Of a DNA stretch of 64,000 nucleotides, positions 16,877 to 25,314 are shown piece after piece. Each line of letters opens with the position of its first letter. The first letter of the stretch is position 1. The stretch comes from [Clostridium] innocuum (GTDB lineage: Bacteria; Bacillota_I; Bacilli_A; Erysipelotrichales; Erysipelotrichaceae): contig CP048838.1 in the NCBI GenBank assembly GCA_012317185.1, forward strand, positions 2,170,001 to 2,234,000, in the 5' to 3' direction. Position numbers and translations under genes: made by a program. The notes under the pieces were generated by a model, which saw nothing but the letters and a program-made list of their open reading frames with translations, was not told the DNA's origin and did no database searches.

Positions 16877-17941
16877 ATGAAAAGAACGGAAACAAGAAGT
16901 ATTCAGGTACGAGATATAACGATCGGCGGACAGAATAAAGTAGTTATTCAGTCCATGTGCAATACACGAACAAGTGACATAGAGGCCACAATGGCACAGA
17001 TTTTACAGCTGGAACAGGTTGGCTGTGAGCTGGTGCGCATGGCGATTATAGATGAAGCGGATGCAGCTGCCATCACTGAAATCAGGAAGCGTACACATAT
17101 CCCGCTTGTTGCGGATATTCATTATGACTATCGACTGGCCATCGCTGCGGTAAAGGCCGGCATTGATAAGATACGTCTGAATCCGGGAAATATCGGCAGC
17201 AAAGAAAATGTGAAGGCGGTTGTGGCGGTATGTAAGGAATACCATATACCGATTCGCATCGGCATTAACAGCGGTTCTCTGGAAAAGGACATTCATGAAA
17301 AGTATGGCAGACCTACCGCTGAGGGCATGATGGAAAGCGCACAGCGCCATGTGCAGATTCTGGAGGAGCTGGACTTCCATGACATCTGCCTGTCTTTTAA
17401 ATCCAGTGATCCACTGCTTTGTATCGATGCCTACCGCATGGCATCCACAGCCTTCCCCTATCCGCTGCATCTGGGTGTAACGGAAGCGGGCACCTTCATC
17501 GGCAGTGCAATCAAAAGCAGCATGGCACTGGGAACATTATTAAATGAGGGTATCGGTGATACGATTCGCATCAGTGTCAACGGGGATCCGGTGAATGAAA
17601 TAACAATCGTCAAGCAGCTGTTAAAATGCTGCGGTTTATTGAAAAACACGCCGAATTTGATTGCCTGCCCGACCTGTGGCAGAACAGCGTGGGATATGCA
17701 GCCGGTTGTAAATGAAATGGAAGCCTTTCTGCAGACCATAAACTGTGATGTAAATGTGGCGATTATGGGCTGTGCAGTAAATGGACCAGGAGAGGCGAAG
17801 CATGCGGATATCGCGATTGCCGGCGGCTGCAACGAGGGCTTGCTCATCAAAAAGGGAGAGATTATTGAAAAGCTGCCGCAGGAACAGATGGTGGCACGGC
17901 TGAAGGAAGAGATTCTGGCATTTGAAAAAGAACACAGCTGA
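16877..17941 (+). CDS. ispG: 4-hydroxy-3-methylbut-2-enyl diphosphate synthase
   Basis: IspG is the [4Fe-4S] enzyme that makes HMBPP in the MEP isoprenoid pathway; IspH, 5 kb away, performs the next step. The 354-residue protein has the TIM-barrel N-terminus (VADIHYDYRLA) and the cluster ligands in CPTCGR and GCAVNGPGEA near the C-terminus. AGG lies nine bases before the ATG. Together with ispH it shows that this organism uses the MEP route. Confidence 0.97.
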   Translation: MKRTETRSIQVRDITIGGQNKVVIQSMCNTRTSDIEATMAQILQLEQVGCELVRMAIIDEADAAAITEIRKRTHIPLVADIHYDYRLAIAAVKAGIDKIRLNPGNIGSKENVKAVVAVCKEYHIPIRIGINSGSLEKDIHEKYGRPTAEGMMESAQRHVQILEELDFHDICLSFKSSDPLLCIDAYRMASTAFPYPLHLGVTEAGTFIGSAIKSSMALGTLLNEGIGDTIRISVNGDPVNEITIVKQLLKCCGLLKNTPNLIACPTCGRTAWDMQPVVNEMEAFLQTINCDVNVAIMGCAVNGPGEAKHADIAIAGGCNEGLLIKKGEIIEKLPQEQMVARLKEEILAFEKEHS

Positions 17942-18002
17942 TATAAACCCACGGCATCAGTTCATGGCAATATCAATCTATACACCCCTTGCTTAGAAAG
18001 TA

Positions 18003-18050
18003 AAAGAATTCACTGCTACCAATCATAACGGTAACACTGAATTCTTTTTT
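18003..18050 (+). terminator. Intrinsic terminator of ispG
   Basis: AAAGAATTCA pairs with TGAATTCTTT around a further imperfect stem (TGCTACC / GGTAACA), followed by six T. It could also stop transcripts from the opposite strand. Confidence 0.75.
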
Positions 18051-18104
18051 ATGCATCCTAAAACATATAATACAACAATTTCATTTCCCTTCGCAAAGAG
18101 AAAC

Positions 18105-18114
18105 TTCCTTTTAT
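18105..18114 (+). repeat. Left target-site duplication of the IS4-family element
   Basis: TTCCTTTTAT lies directly outside the left inverted repeat and recurs exactly at 19800-19809. A 10-bp duplication fits IS4-family transposition. Confidence 0.9.
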
Positions 18115-18183
18115 CTGTGATTCGGACAAAATAGTATTTAGTAAAAACGAAGATAGAGGTATAGTATAAGTGAAGAGGTGGTG

Positions 18184-19632
18184 ATGTATATGCTAGTGAA
18201 AAAAGATAAAGAGAAAGCACTCCAGCTTCTGAAAGATGGAAAAATCATTGATCTTCTTCCATATGTTCCCCAGTTGGCCGATGAAATCGCTGTAAACGCT
18301 GAAAAGCAGCATAAATTTATATCTGCTTTTGATGATTCCTTTCCTAATCATAATGCTCATCATGATGCTATGCCTCCTAGTGTTTTTCTCACTCTTGGCA
18401 CGATTGCCAGACTCAAAAATTTTCAATCCATGGCTTCTTTTCCTCTTGCCACTACAAATCCCTTTCTGCTGGAATGTCTTAATTTTGCTGTCCGTACCGG
18501 TAAAGAAGGGCTTTTCAACGAAAAAAACGTCAGAATGTTTTCTAAAAAATATAGTAAAGATTCCTTCGTTGACCATACAAATGATTTTCTCATCCGCCTT
18601 TTCAACAATACTACATTCAGAAATATGCATAATTTCAGTTATGACTGCTCTGAGATCCCTGTCTGCCTCAAGAATGACAGATATGAAAATTCAACCGTCA
18701 TAACTGGCAAGAAAGGTGAGAAAATCAGAGGATATAAACTTGGCATTCTGCGTGGGCAGCTTCCACATGACTGTGGTTATCCATGTCTTATCACCTTTGG
18801 CTCACTAAAAACACATGACCTTATTCTCTCAAAAGAGGCACTGATCAGCAACGCATGGCTGAAACCAGGAGATAATCTGAATGTGGACAGAGGTTTCCTT
18901 GACCATTTCCTGCTCAGAGCAATGAACGAAAAGGGAGTATCTGTTACTGTGCCAGCAAAAAAGAATATGGAAATCTATAAGGAGGCTGTAGCTATAGCTG
19001 TAAAAGAAAATAACTGGAATGTACATCCGAATCCCAAAAGGAGGCATCAGAAGATCCAACTTGTCAAAGATCTAGCACCATTTTATCAGGGAGAAGCAGC
19101 CAGGGAACATGGATTCAGCAAAGAAATGAAGATCAATGCAGCAGTTATACGGATTGATGTGAAAAAAGATAAGAAAACTGAAACCGATGATATGATGGTA
19201 TCAAAAGACAAACATTACGCTTATGCAGTCATACTGTGTACAGACAGCAGACTTACTGCAAGAGAAATCATTCAAAATTACCAGACGAGATGGGGATGCG
19301 AGGAGGATTATCGCCAGTTGAAAGAATTCTGGAAACTGAATGCTTTCACAACGACAAGATATGAGGGAATCCTGTTAGAAATGATCTGCTGTATCATAGC
19401 ATATGCATTGTGTGAACTGTTCAAAGAGACACCCAAAGGTGCAAAATACAGAAATCACTGCCTGATGAGATACATAGAGCCAGAGAAGCAGTGTTTCAAA
19501 ATGTCAGAAATTGGCTGTACTTTGGTAGTACCTCAATATTATGCAGTATTACAGATGAAAGAAGTGATGAAGTTGTACAGGGAGTGTGATGAGCGTACAT
19601 GTAGATTGTTAGACAAAAAGATGGATGGCTAA
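18184..19632 (+). CDS. IS4-family DDE transposase
   Basis: A 482-residue transposase. The IS4 signature Y-x2-R-x3-E-x6-K is exact in YQTRWGCEEDYRQLK. The first catalytic Asp is in SYDCSEIPV and the second in NVDRGFLDHF. ATG 18184 has AGAGG five bases upstream; a GTG six bases before and an ATG six bases after are alternatives. Length and a single frame resemble IS231-like members. The lower-GC, A-rich codon use differs from neighbouring genes. Confidence 0.93.
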   Translation: MYMLVKKDKEKALQLLKDGKIIDLLPYVPQLADEIAVNAEKQHKFISAFDDSFPNHNAHHDAMPPSVFLTLGTIARLKNFQSMASFPLATTNPFLLECLNFAVRTGKEGLFNEKNVRMFSKKYSKDSFVDHTNDFLIRLFNNTTFRNMHNFSYDCSEIPVCLKNDRYENSTVITGKKGEKIRGYKLGILRGQLPHDCGYPCLITFGSLKTHDLILSKEALISNAWLKPGDNLNVDRGFLDHFLLRAMNEKGVSVTVPAKKNMEIYKEAVAIAVKENNWNVHPNPKRRHQKIQLVKDLAPFYQGEAAREHGFSKEMKINAAVIRIDVKKDKKTETDDMMVSKDKHYAYAVILCTDSRLTAREIIQNYQTRWGCEEDYRQLKEFWKLNAFTTTRYEGILLEMICCIIAYALCELFKETPKGAKYRNHCLMRYIEPEKQCFKMSEIGCTLVVPQYYAVLQMKEVMKLYRECDERTCRLLDKKMDG

Positions 19633-19679
19633 AAAAAACGACACAAAAAAACAGGGGTCTTTCTGCGCTTTCATGAATA

Positions 19680-19738
19680 AAAAATCAGTCTTCACGTCTG
19701 GATTTATAAGAAATTCTGATATGTTGACTGATTTTTAT
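19680..19738 (+). terminator. Terminator inside the insertion sequence
   Basis: AAAAATCAGTC pairs with GACTGATTTTT across a 35-base loop, followed by a T-rich stretch, about 50 bases after the transposase stop codon. Confidence 0.5.
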
Positions 19739-19799
19739 TTTATAACCTTCTATTTCCCCTCTTTATCATAGCCTACTTTTACTTTAGTCCGAATTACAG

Positions 19800-19809
19800 T
19801 TCCTTTTAT
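19800..19809 (+). repeat. Right target-site duplication of the IS4-family element
   Basis: Exact copy of the 10 bases at 18105-18114, abutting the right inverted repeat. Confidence 0.9.
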
Positions 19810-19913
19810 GATATGTGTATTTGAAAGGAATGTAGCCTGAAAGTGTATTGAAAAGATGTACCTTTGCTATTGGGGTTTGTCCTATTCCTTTGCATTCTTG
19901 AACGGCCAATCAA

Positions 19914-20444
19914 TTACAGATAACAGCCCATTTCAATGCGGACATTTTTTCTTTGTATATCCTGATTGCTTGCAACACTCAAATCACAGCCCAGAAACAC
20001 GAAGCCGCTGCGCAGGTAGCATTGTATGGCAGGATCATTACAGGATTGCGTTTCCAGCAGAACGCAGCGGATATCACGCTGCATTGCCAGCTGTCTGGCA
20101 TGCTCCAGCAAACGGGTAGCGCAGCCTCTTCCCCGATAGGCTGGCTCTATAAACAGATTGGTGATCCGCAATCTCTGCGTCCAATTCTCCATGCAGATTT
20201 CTAAAAGACCGGCAATCTGTCCATCCACACATACGCCATACAGCTCCGGCTGCTTTAGCCATTCACTGCCCCAAACATCATCAAAGCCGCAGGACAGCGG
20301 TTTTGGTAAAGCCGTGCGCTGAAACATTACGCCAAAGCAAGCTGCGTCCTGACTGACGACTGCTTCATAAACATATGATGTCGTGTATTGAACCTTTATG
20401 GCTTTGCCACGATATGCGGCAATATCCAGTTCACATATTTCCAT
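19914..20444 (-). CDS. GNAT family N-acetyltransferase (SatA-like layout)
   Basis: A 176-residue acetyltransferase with LFIEPAYRGRGCATRLL (acetyl-CoA motif A) and LLETQSCNDPAIQCYLRSGF (motif B). The spacing and the LETQ-type motif recall streptothricin acetyltransferases, but the N-terminal half is different enough that the substrate is open. The ATG at 20444 lies one base after the nfo stop codon with GGGAG nine bases upstream, so it is co-translated with nfo. The insertion sequence lies just beyond its 3' end. Confidence 0.8.
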   Translation of the reverse strand: MEICELDIAAYRGKAIKVQYTTSYVYEAVVSQDAACFGVMFQRTALPKPLSCGFDDVWGSEWLKQPELYGVCVDGQIAGLLEICMENWTQRLRITNLFIEPAYRGRGCATRLLEHARQLAMQRDIRCVLLETQSCNDPAIQCYLRSGFVFLGCDLSVASNQDIQRKNVRIEMGCYL

Positions 20445-20445
20445 A

Positions 20446-21327
20446 TCAGATGTCTCCCTTGATTTTCTCCATAATCTGTTCATCAAACACACCGCTTCTC
20501 AGCATGGCGATTTCCTGACGGTATGGCGGATGATTCTCAACATACGGTGTTTCCAAGATCTTTACAACATCCTTTACACGTTCATTATGTACAATGGCAT
20601 TCAGCTTTTCAAAACCAATTTCGCCAAAGCCGATATTCGCATGCCGGTCCTTACGTGCTCCCTGTACATTTTTGGAATCATTGATATGCATACAGGCCAG
20701 ACGTTCCAGACCGATAACAGCGTCAAATTCATCCAGCACCTTGTCAAAGTCGGACAGATCATAGCCGGCATCATGAATATGACAGGTATCCAGACAGACA
20801 CGCAGACGATCACCGTATTTTGCATGATCCATCAGATAACGGATATGCGCAAAGCTATAACCGATTTCACTGCCCTTGCCGGCCATTGTTTCAATGGAAA
20901 TCTGAACATCCTGTACATCCTGCATTGCCAGATCCAGACCCTCAACGATTTTCTTGAGACCTTCTTCTTCTCCGGCCTTCACATGACTTCCGGGATGCAG
21001 CACCAGAACCGTTGCATGCAGCGCCTGTACGCGAGCTATTTCCTTTTGTAAAAACTCCACGCCCAGCGCAAAGGTCTCTTCCCGTACACAGTTTGCCAGA
21101 TTGATGATATAGGGAGCATGCACAATCATACTGCCTTCGTCAATCCCATGCTCCTTCATCAGGCTGTGTGCTTCCTCTATTTTCAGTTCGTGCATTGCTT
21201 TGCGTCGTGTATTCTGCGGTGCACCGGTATACAGCATAAACGCATTGGCGCCATAGTTGATCGCTTCTTTTACCGATCCCAGCACATAATCCGGCGCAGA
21301 CATGGAAACATGACAGCCCAGCTTCAT
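20446..21327 (-). CDS. nfo: Deoxyribonuclease IV (endonuclease IV)
   Basis: Nfo is the zinc-dependent AP endonuclease that cleaves 5' of abasic sites in base excision repair. The 293-residue protein shows the family's metal-binding segments: GCHVSMS at the start, APYIINLAN, LHPGSHVKAG, CLDTCHIHDAGYD and HINDSKN. It overlaps the helicase stop codon by four bases (ATGA). The cshB-nfo order is conserved in Bacillus. Confidence 0.96.
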   Translation of the reverse strand: MKLGCHVSMSAPDYVLGSVKEAINYGANAFMLYTGAPQNTRRKAMHELKIEEAHSLMKEHGIDEGSMIVHAPYIINLANCVREETFALGVEFLQKEIARVQALHATVLVLHPGSHVKAGEEEGLKKIVEGLDLAMQDVQDVQISIETMAGKGSEIGYSFAHIRYLMDHAKYGDRLRVCLDTCHIHDAGYDLSDFDKVLDEFDAVIGLERLACMHINDSKNVQGARKDRHANIGFGEIGFEKLNAIVHNERVKDVVKILETPYVENHPPYRQEIAMLRSGVFDEQIMEKIKGDI

Positions 21328-22688
21328 TCCTGTCCACCCCGTTTCTCCATGACCCTTTGCTTTGCACGTTCCTTTTTCTGCCGCTGAATATCCTCCTGAA
21401 TCATTTGGCGGCGTGCCTTACGCTTCAGCTTTTCCACTTCCTGCTTCCGTTTCACCTTATAGCCCGGCTTCACCTTTTTCTTCTTTTTGGAAACGATTTT
21501 GGAAATTTCCTTTTCCAGCGGATCATCCTTTTTGACCTTTTTGCGATGCAGCGGCTCCAGCTCACTCCAGGTGCCGTTTTTCAGATTGCGATGCTTGAAG
21601 CCGACTCCCTTAACCTCCAGGGAGCGGATCATGGCATCATCCTGCTTTTTATACAGGGCATAGCAGATACCGTCCCGACCGGCACGTCCGGTACGTCCGC
21701 TTCGATGAATATAGTAATCCAGCTCCTTTGGAAATCCCAATGAAATCACATGAGAAATCCCTTCAATATCAATACCGCGCGCAGCGATATCCGTCGCTAC
21801 CACATAGGACTTCTGTATATTTACCAAATCCTTCATCGCCTTTGTTCGCTCTCGCGGTGTCAAATCCCCGTGCAGCTCGATAATACCGTATCCGGCATCC
21901 CGCATCATCCCGGCAACACTTGCGGCCTGCGTTCTCGTGTTAGCGAAAATCAGACATACATATGGTGTAAAGGTCGCTAACAGCTCCATCAGCTTTTCTT
22001 CATAGCTCTTTTCCTGACACGGTATCAGCACATGCTCGATTTTCGGATGAAAATCACTCTGCTCCTGAATATGCACCGTACTTGGATTATCCATATATTT
22101 CTTTAAAAACTGCTGCAATGCAACCGGAATCGTTGCTGAAAAGCTCATCATCTGTAAATTCTTTTTCATTTTTCCGGCAATGGCATCCACATCCTCCAGA
22201 AAGCCAAACTCCAGTGTCATATCCGCTTCATCGACAACCATGATATCAGCGGTATCCACACGCAGGGTCTGTTCCTGTAAAAACAGGTCCTTGATACGTC
22301 CCGGTGTTCCCACGACGATATGCGGCTGTACCTTCAGCTGTTCGTTCATTCTGGATTTTTCCATACCGCCGGTAATCAGACGGATGCGAAGCTTCGGGTC
22401 TGCTTCACTCATTTTTTCACAGCGATTATAAATCTGTAAGGCAAGCTCTCTGGTCGGTGCCGTTATAACTGCCTGAATCACAGACAGACTGCTGTCCACC
22501 CTCTCCATAATCGGAATCAGAAAGGAATGTGTTTTTCCGGTACCCGTATCGGAAATACCAATGATGTTTCTTCCCTTGCATGCCAGCGGGATCACCGCCT
22601 GCTGAATCGGTGTAGGCTCTTTGAAGCCTTCCAGGTTTATAAATGTTTTCGTGGCCTCACGAAAGTTGTAATCCGTATATTTGCTCAT
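21324..22688 (-). CDS. cshB: DEAD-box RNA helicase (CshB-like)
   Basis: A 454-residue ATP-dependent RNA helicase. It has the Q motif, SDTGTGKT (46-53), PTREL, DEAD (153-156), SAT and the C-terminal HRSGRTGRAGRDG motif, then a very basic Lys/Arg tail of about 85 residues for RNA binding. Synteny with nfo matches B. subtilis cshB, a cold-shock and ribosome-assembly helicase. AGGAGG lies five bases ahead of the ATG; the longer frame upstream crosses the promoter. Confidence 0.9.
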   Translation of the reverse strand: MSKYTDYNFREATKTFINLEGFKEPTPIQQAVIPLACKGRNIIGISDTGTGKTHSFLIPIMERVDSSLSVIQAVITAPTRELALQIYNRCEKMSEADPKLRIRLITGGMEKSRMNEQLKVQPHIVVGTPGRIKDLFLQEQTLRVDTADIMVVDEADMTLEFGFLEDVDAIAGKMKKNLQMMSFSATIPVALQQFLKKYMDNPSTVHIQEQSDFHPKIEHVLIPCQEKSYEEKLMELLATFTPYVCLIFANTRTQAASVAGMMRDAGYGIIELHGDLTPRERTKAMKDLVNIQKSYVVATDIAARGIDIEGISHVISLGFPKELDYYIHRSGRTGRAGRDGICYALYKKQDDAMIRSLEVKGVGFKHRNLKNGTWSELEPLHRKKVKKDDPLEKEISKIVSKKKKKVKPGYKVKRKQEVEKLKRKARRQMIQEDIQRQKKERAKQRVMEKRGGQE

Positions 22689-22721
22689 AAATACCTCCTT
22701 ATACAAATAAGCAGCTTCTTT

Positions 22722-22749
22722 ATTATACAGGAAATCTGAAAGTTGTAAA
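22722..22749 (-). promoter_or_regulatory. Sigma-A type promoter of cshB-nfo-GNAT
   Basis: Minus-strand TTTACA (22744-22749), a 16-base spacer and TATAAT (22722-22727) preceded by TG. Confidence 0.65.
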
Positions 22750-22888
22750 ACAATTTCTTTTTTCTGTAATACGTGCGCTCTTTTTCTATTACCTTGCATA
22801 TCGTATACGTTTATTATGGCATAATCTGCGGCAAAATTCTATGCATGTGCCGGGCTTTTCCTGTATAATGATATCTGAGGTGAAGTAC

Positions 22889-23800
22889 ATGGAAGTTATA
22901 AAGGTCGTACCGCGTGGATATTGCAAGGGTGTTATCAATGCCATTCTTATCGCAAAGAAAACAGCACAGGAGCATCCGGATACCCCGATTTATGTTCTGG
23001 GTATGCTGGTGCATAACTCCTATGTTATGCAGGCACTGAAGGAATTGCATATTTATCCCGTTGATGATAAAAATAAAACCCGACTGGAGCTGCTAGATGA
23101 AATTGAAGAAGGAATCGTCATCTTTACCGCACACGGTATTTCCCCTGCAGTAAAGGAAAAGGCACTTCGGAAGGGACTTCAATGTGTTGATGCAAGCTGT
23201 CCGGATGTGGTCAAAACACAGGATATCGTTATGGAGCAGCTGAAAAACGGCTGTGATGTCCTGTATATCGGAAAGCCGCGTCATCCGGAGGCAGAGGCCG
23301 TTTTATCGCTCAGTGAGAAGGTGCATCTGATCAGTACGCAACAGGATCTGGATACCCTGCCTCCTTTGGCACAGGTGTTTGTCACCAACCAGACAACCAT
23401 GTCTATTTTTGATATTGAAGCACTGTTTGAGGCAATACGTGAACGGTATCCGAAGGCTGTCTTCTGTGAGGAAATCTGCAACGCAACCCGTATACGCCAG
23501 CAGGCAGTTGCCGATTTGAAGGACAAGCAAATCGATGTATTGTATGTGGTTGGTGACAGGTATTCCAACAACTCCAACCGGCTCGCGCAGATCGCCCGTG
23601 ATCAGGGCATCAATCAGGTATATCTGATTGATGATGTCAATGATATTCAGGATGAGCAGCTATGCAATGCAGGACGTGTGGCGGTAACCTCGGGAGCTAG
23701 TACGCCAACGTATCTGACAGCACAGGTTATCGCATATCTGGAGGATTATGCGCCGGGGAAATGTAAGCCGCAGATAAGACTGTCTGAAATATTGTCATAA
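22889..23800 (+). CDS. ispH: 4-hydroxy-3-methylbut-2-enyl diphosphate reductase
   Basis: IspH reduces HMBPP to IPP and DMAPP, the last MEP-pathway step. Its three cluster cysteines are Cys12 (RGYCKGV), the Cys in DASCPDVV and the Cys in EEICNATRIRQ. At 303 residues it is standard for the short bacterial form. GAGG seven to eight bases before the ATG at 22889 decides the start. A TATAAT at 22864-22869 may be the -10 box but lacks a clear -35. It is monocistronic with a terminator. Confidence 0.96.
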   Translation: MEVIKVVPRGYCKGVINAILIAKKTAQEHPDTPIYVLGMLVHNSYVMQALKELHIYPVDDKNKTRLELLDEIEEGIVIFTAHGISPAVKEKALRKGLQCVDASCPDVVKTQDIVMEQLKNGCDVLYIGKPRHPEAEAVLSLSEKVHLISTQQDLDTLPPLAQVFVTNQTTMSIFDIEALFEAIRERYPKAVFCEEICNATRIRQQAVADLKDKQIDVLYVVGDRYSNNSNRLAQIARDQGINQVYLIDDVNDIQDEQLCNAGRVAVTSGASTPTYLTAQVIAYLEDYAPGKCKPQIRLSEILS

Positions 23801-23831
23801 TACATAGCAGGATAGGAAAGTAATTAGCACG

Positions 23832-23868
23832 AAAAAAGGTAGACGATGGCGGACGTCTGCCTTTTTCC
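23832..23868 (+). terminator. Intrinsic terminator of ispH
   Basis: AAAAAGGTAGAC / GTCTGCCTTTTT twelve-pair stem with a ten-base loop. The symmetrical A and T runs would let it work on both strands. Confidence 0.8.
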
Positions 23869-23998
23869 TTCTTGTTTTACATACAGGAAAGCCGTGCCTG
23901 TTGTTTGATTATAAAGCTGCCTTCCCATTGTCGCACGCATATGCAGTAGCCTAACCATTCACATTACACAGGTAAGGATTTCCCCTTCAGACCTGCCG

Positions 23999-24511
23999 CT
24001 ATCTGCTTTTTTGGAAGTAAACAGCAAGCGTATCCTTCAGCTCATGGTACCAAAGCTGCAGCGGGTGTGTCAGAATATGAACCCGCATCATGTCCTCGAA
24101 TGTGGATTGATCAACCAGCATGGCATCGATGGTCTCCTTTTCCTGCAGCTGCAGCTTATCCAGCTCTACCGGATACTGCAGCAGATAATGATCGTAAATC
24201 CCCTGCCCCTTTACCTTGGTATGCAATTTTTGCAGCTGCTCCATTCTGCAGGAGATACCGGTCTCCTCATACAGCTCCCGTTTTGCCCCCTCCTGCGAGG
24301 TTTCTCCATGTAATACAGAGCCGCCTGTAACCTCCCAAAGCAAACCGCCGGGCTTGCAGGCATCCCGCTTTGTTAACAGCAGTCTGCCGTCATAGGTGAA
24401 TGTCCAAATGAAGACAACGATATGATAATAGCCTTCCGGTATTGGCTTGCCCCGCATCTGCAGCTTATTCATCGGCTGCCGCTGTGCGTCATACAGATCC
24501 CAAAGTTCCAT
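23999..24511 (-). CDS. Nudix hydrolase
   Basis: A 170-residue Nudix protein. The Nudix box is complete: GGSVLHGETSQEGAKRELYE followed by ETGI (Gx5Ex7REUxEExGU). The N-terminal MELWDLYDAQRQPMNKLQMRG-type start is shared with the YfcD/IPP-isomerase-like branch of the superfamily, but the substrate is not evident. The ribosome binding site is weak (GAAGTGAG). It is monocistronic and faces ispH. Confidence 0.88.
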   Translation of the reverse strand: MELWDLYDAQRQPMNKLQMRGKPIPEGYYHIVVFIWTFTYDGRLLLTKRDACKPGGLLWEVTGGSVLHGETSQEGAKRELYEETGISCRMEQLQKLHTKVKGQGIYDHYLLQYPVELDKLQLQEKETIDAMLVDQSTFEDMMRVHILTHPLQLWYHELKDTLAVYFQKSR

Positions 24512-24634
24512 GTACTCACTTCTTTCCAGTGAATATTATATCAGAAATTCCCGCATTCGAACAATCCCTATTCCTAACAGCTTTCATGCCTGCTGCGTAT
24601 AGCCTGCGATTCCTATAGCTCTTATAGACGTACC

Positions 24635-24664
24635 AAAAAAGGAACCGGTATTTAGTCCAGCTCC
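24635..24664 (-). terminator. Intrinsic terminator of dnaG-rpoD-trmK
   Basis: Minus-strand GGAGCTGG / CCGGTTCC stem with an eight-base loop and six T, overlapping the trmK stop codon. Confidence 0.8.
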
Positions 24665-25314
24665 TTCAGCTTCTTTTCAATTGTTTTGATTTTCTCAACA
24701 GCAGCTGCATATCCGTCATGATGCGGCTGTGTGTGCTGTATGATTATTTTCTGCTTTTCCAGAATATACGTCCAATACTCTTTAAATAGTGGATGCCGAT
24801 CAAGATACACACCGAATAGATACTGGTCTTCCCGCATATCAGATGGCTCCTTATGTACGGAGAGCATCTGATAATAGTGATGATCCTTTACGAGCTGCTC
24901 CGCATCGATTGTAAAACCGTTTTGATGCAGCCAGCGGCGCATATCCTCGACATGTGTATTGCATTGCAGAATTATCTGCTTATAATGTTTCAGCTGCTTA
25001 TCACCTTTCATAAGAATCCTGCAAATGGTGTCATATCCCATACCGGCAATAACGACAACCTCCACATCATCCTCCAGACCCTGCAGACCGTCACACAGCT
25101 TTGTGGTGATGGAATTCTGCAGACCGTATTGTCTGATGGCTTCCTGTGCCCGTGATAGCGGACCCTTTCGTACATCACACGCATACACGTGTGCACATTT
25201 TCCCGACTGTATAAGGGCGATAGGCAGCAAGCCGTGATCACAGCCAATATCCGCAGCAACGCCACAGGGCTGTACCATATCAAAAATCGTATGTAATCGT
25301 GTACTCAGCTTCAT
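24652..25314 (-). CDS. trmK: tRNA (adenine(22)-N1)-methyltransferase
   Basis: TrmK methylates A22 of tRNA. The 220-residue protein begins MKLSTRLHTIFDMV, typical of the family, with the SAM-binding motif VAADIGCDHGLLPIAL and VVIAGMGYDTICRIL. Its ATG overlaps the rpoD stop codon by one base (TAATG). Position just after rpoD matches B. subtilis yqfN. Confidence 0.95.
   Translation of the reverse strand: MKLSTRLHTIFDMVQPCGVAADIGCDHGLLPIALIQSGKCAHVYACDVRKGPLSRAQEAIRQYGLQNSITTKLCDGLQGLEDDVEVVVIAGMGYDTICRILMKGDKQLKHYKQIILQCNTHVEDMRRWLHQNGFTIDAEQLVKDHHYYQMLSVHKEPSDMREDQYLFGVYLDRHPLFKEYWTYILEKQKIIIQHTQPHHDGYAAAVEKIKTIEKKLKELD

Larger units (their letters stand above)
18115..19799 (+). mobile_element. 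IS4-family insertion sequence, complete, 1685 bp
   Basis: The element is bounded by imperfect inverted repeats, CTGTGATTCGGACAAAA at 18115-18131 and, inverted, CTGTAATTCGGACTAAA at 19783-19799 (two mismatches in 17). It carries one full-length transposase and is flanked by identical 10-bp direct repeats. It sits in the intergenic space between the convergent ispG and GNAT genes, so it breaks no gene. The exact duplications and intact frame suggest a recent, possibly active insertion. Confidence 0.92.

Noticed and set aside
19914..20444. Naming the second GNAT gene as a streptothricin resistance gene
   Set aside because: Only the motif layout is similar; the N-terminal half differs and the gene belongs to a chromosomal nfo operon, so resistance cannot be claimed.
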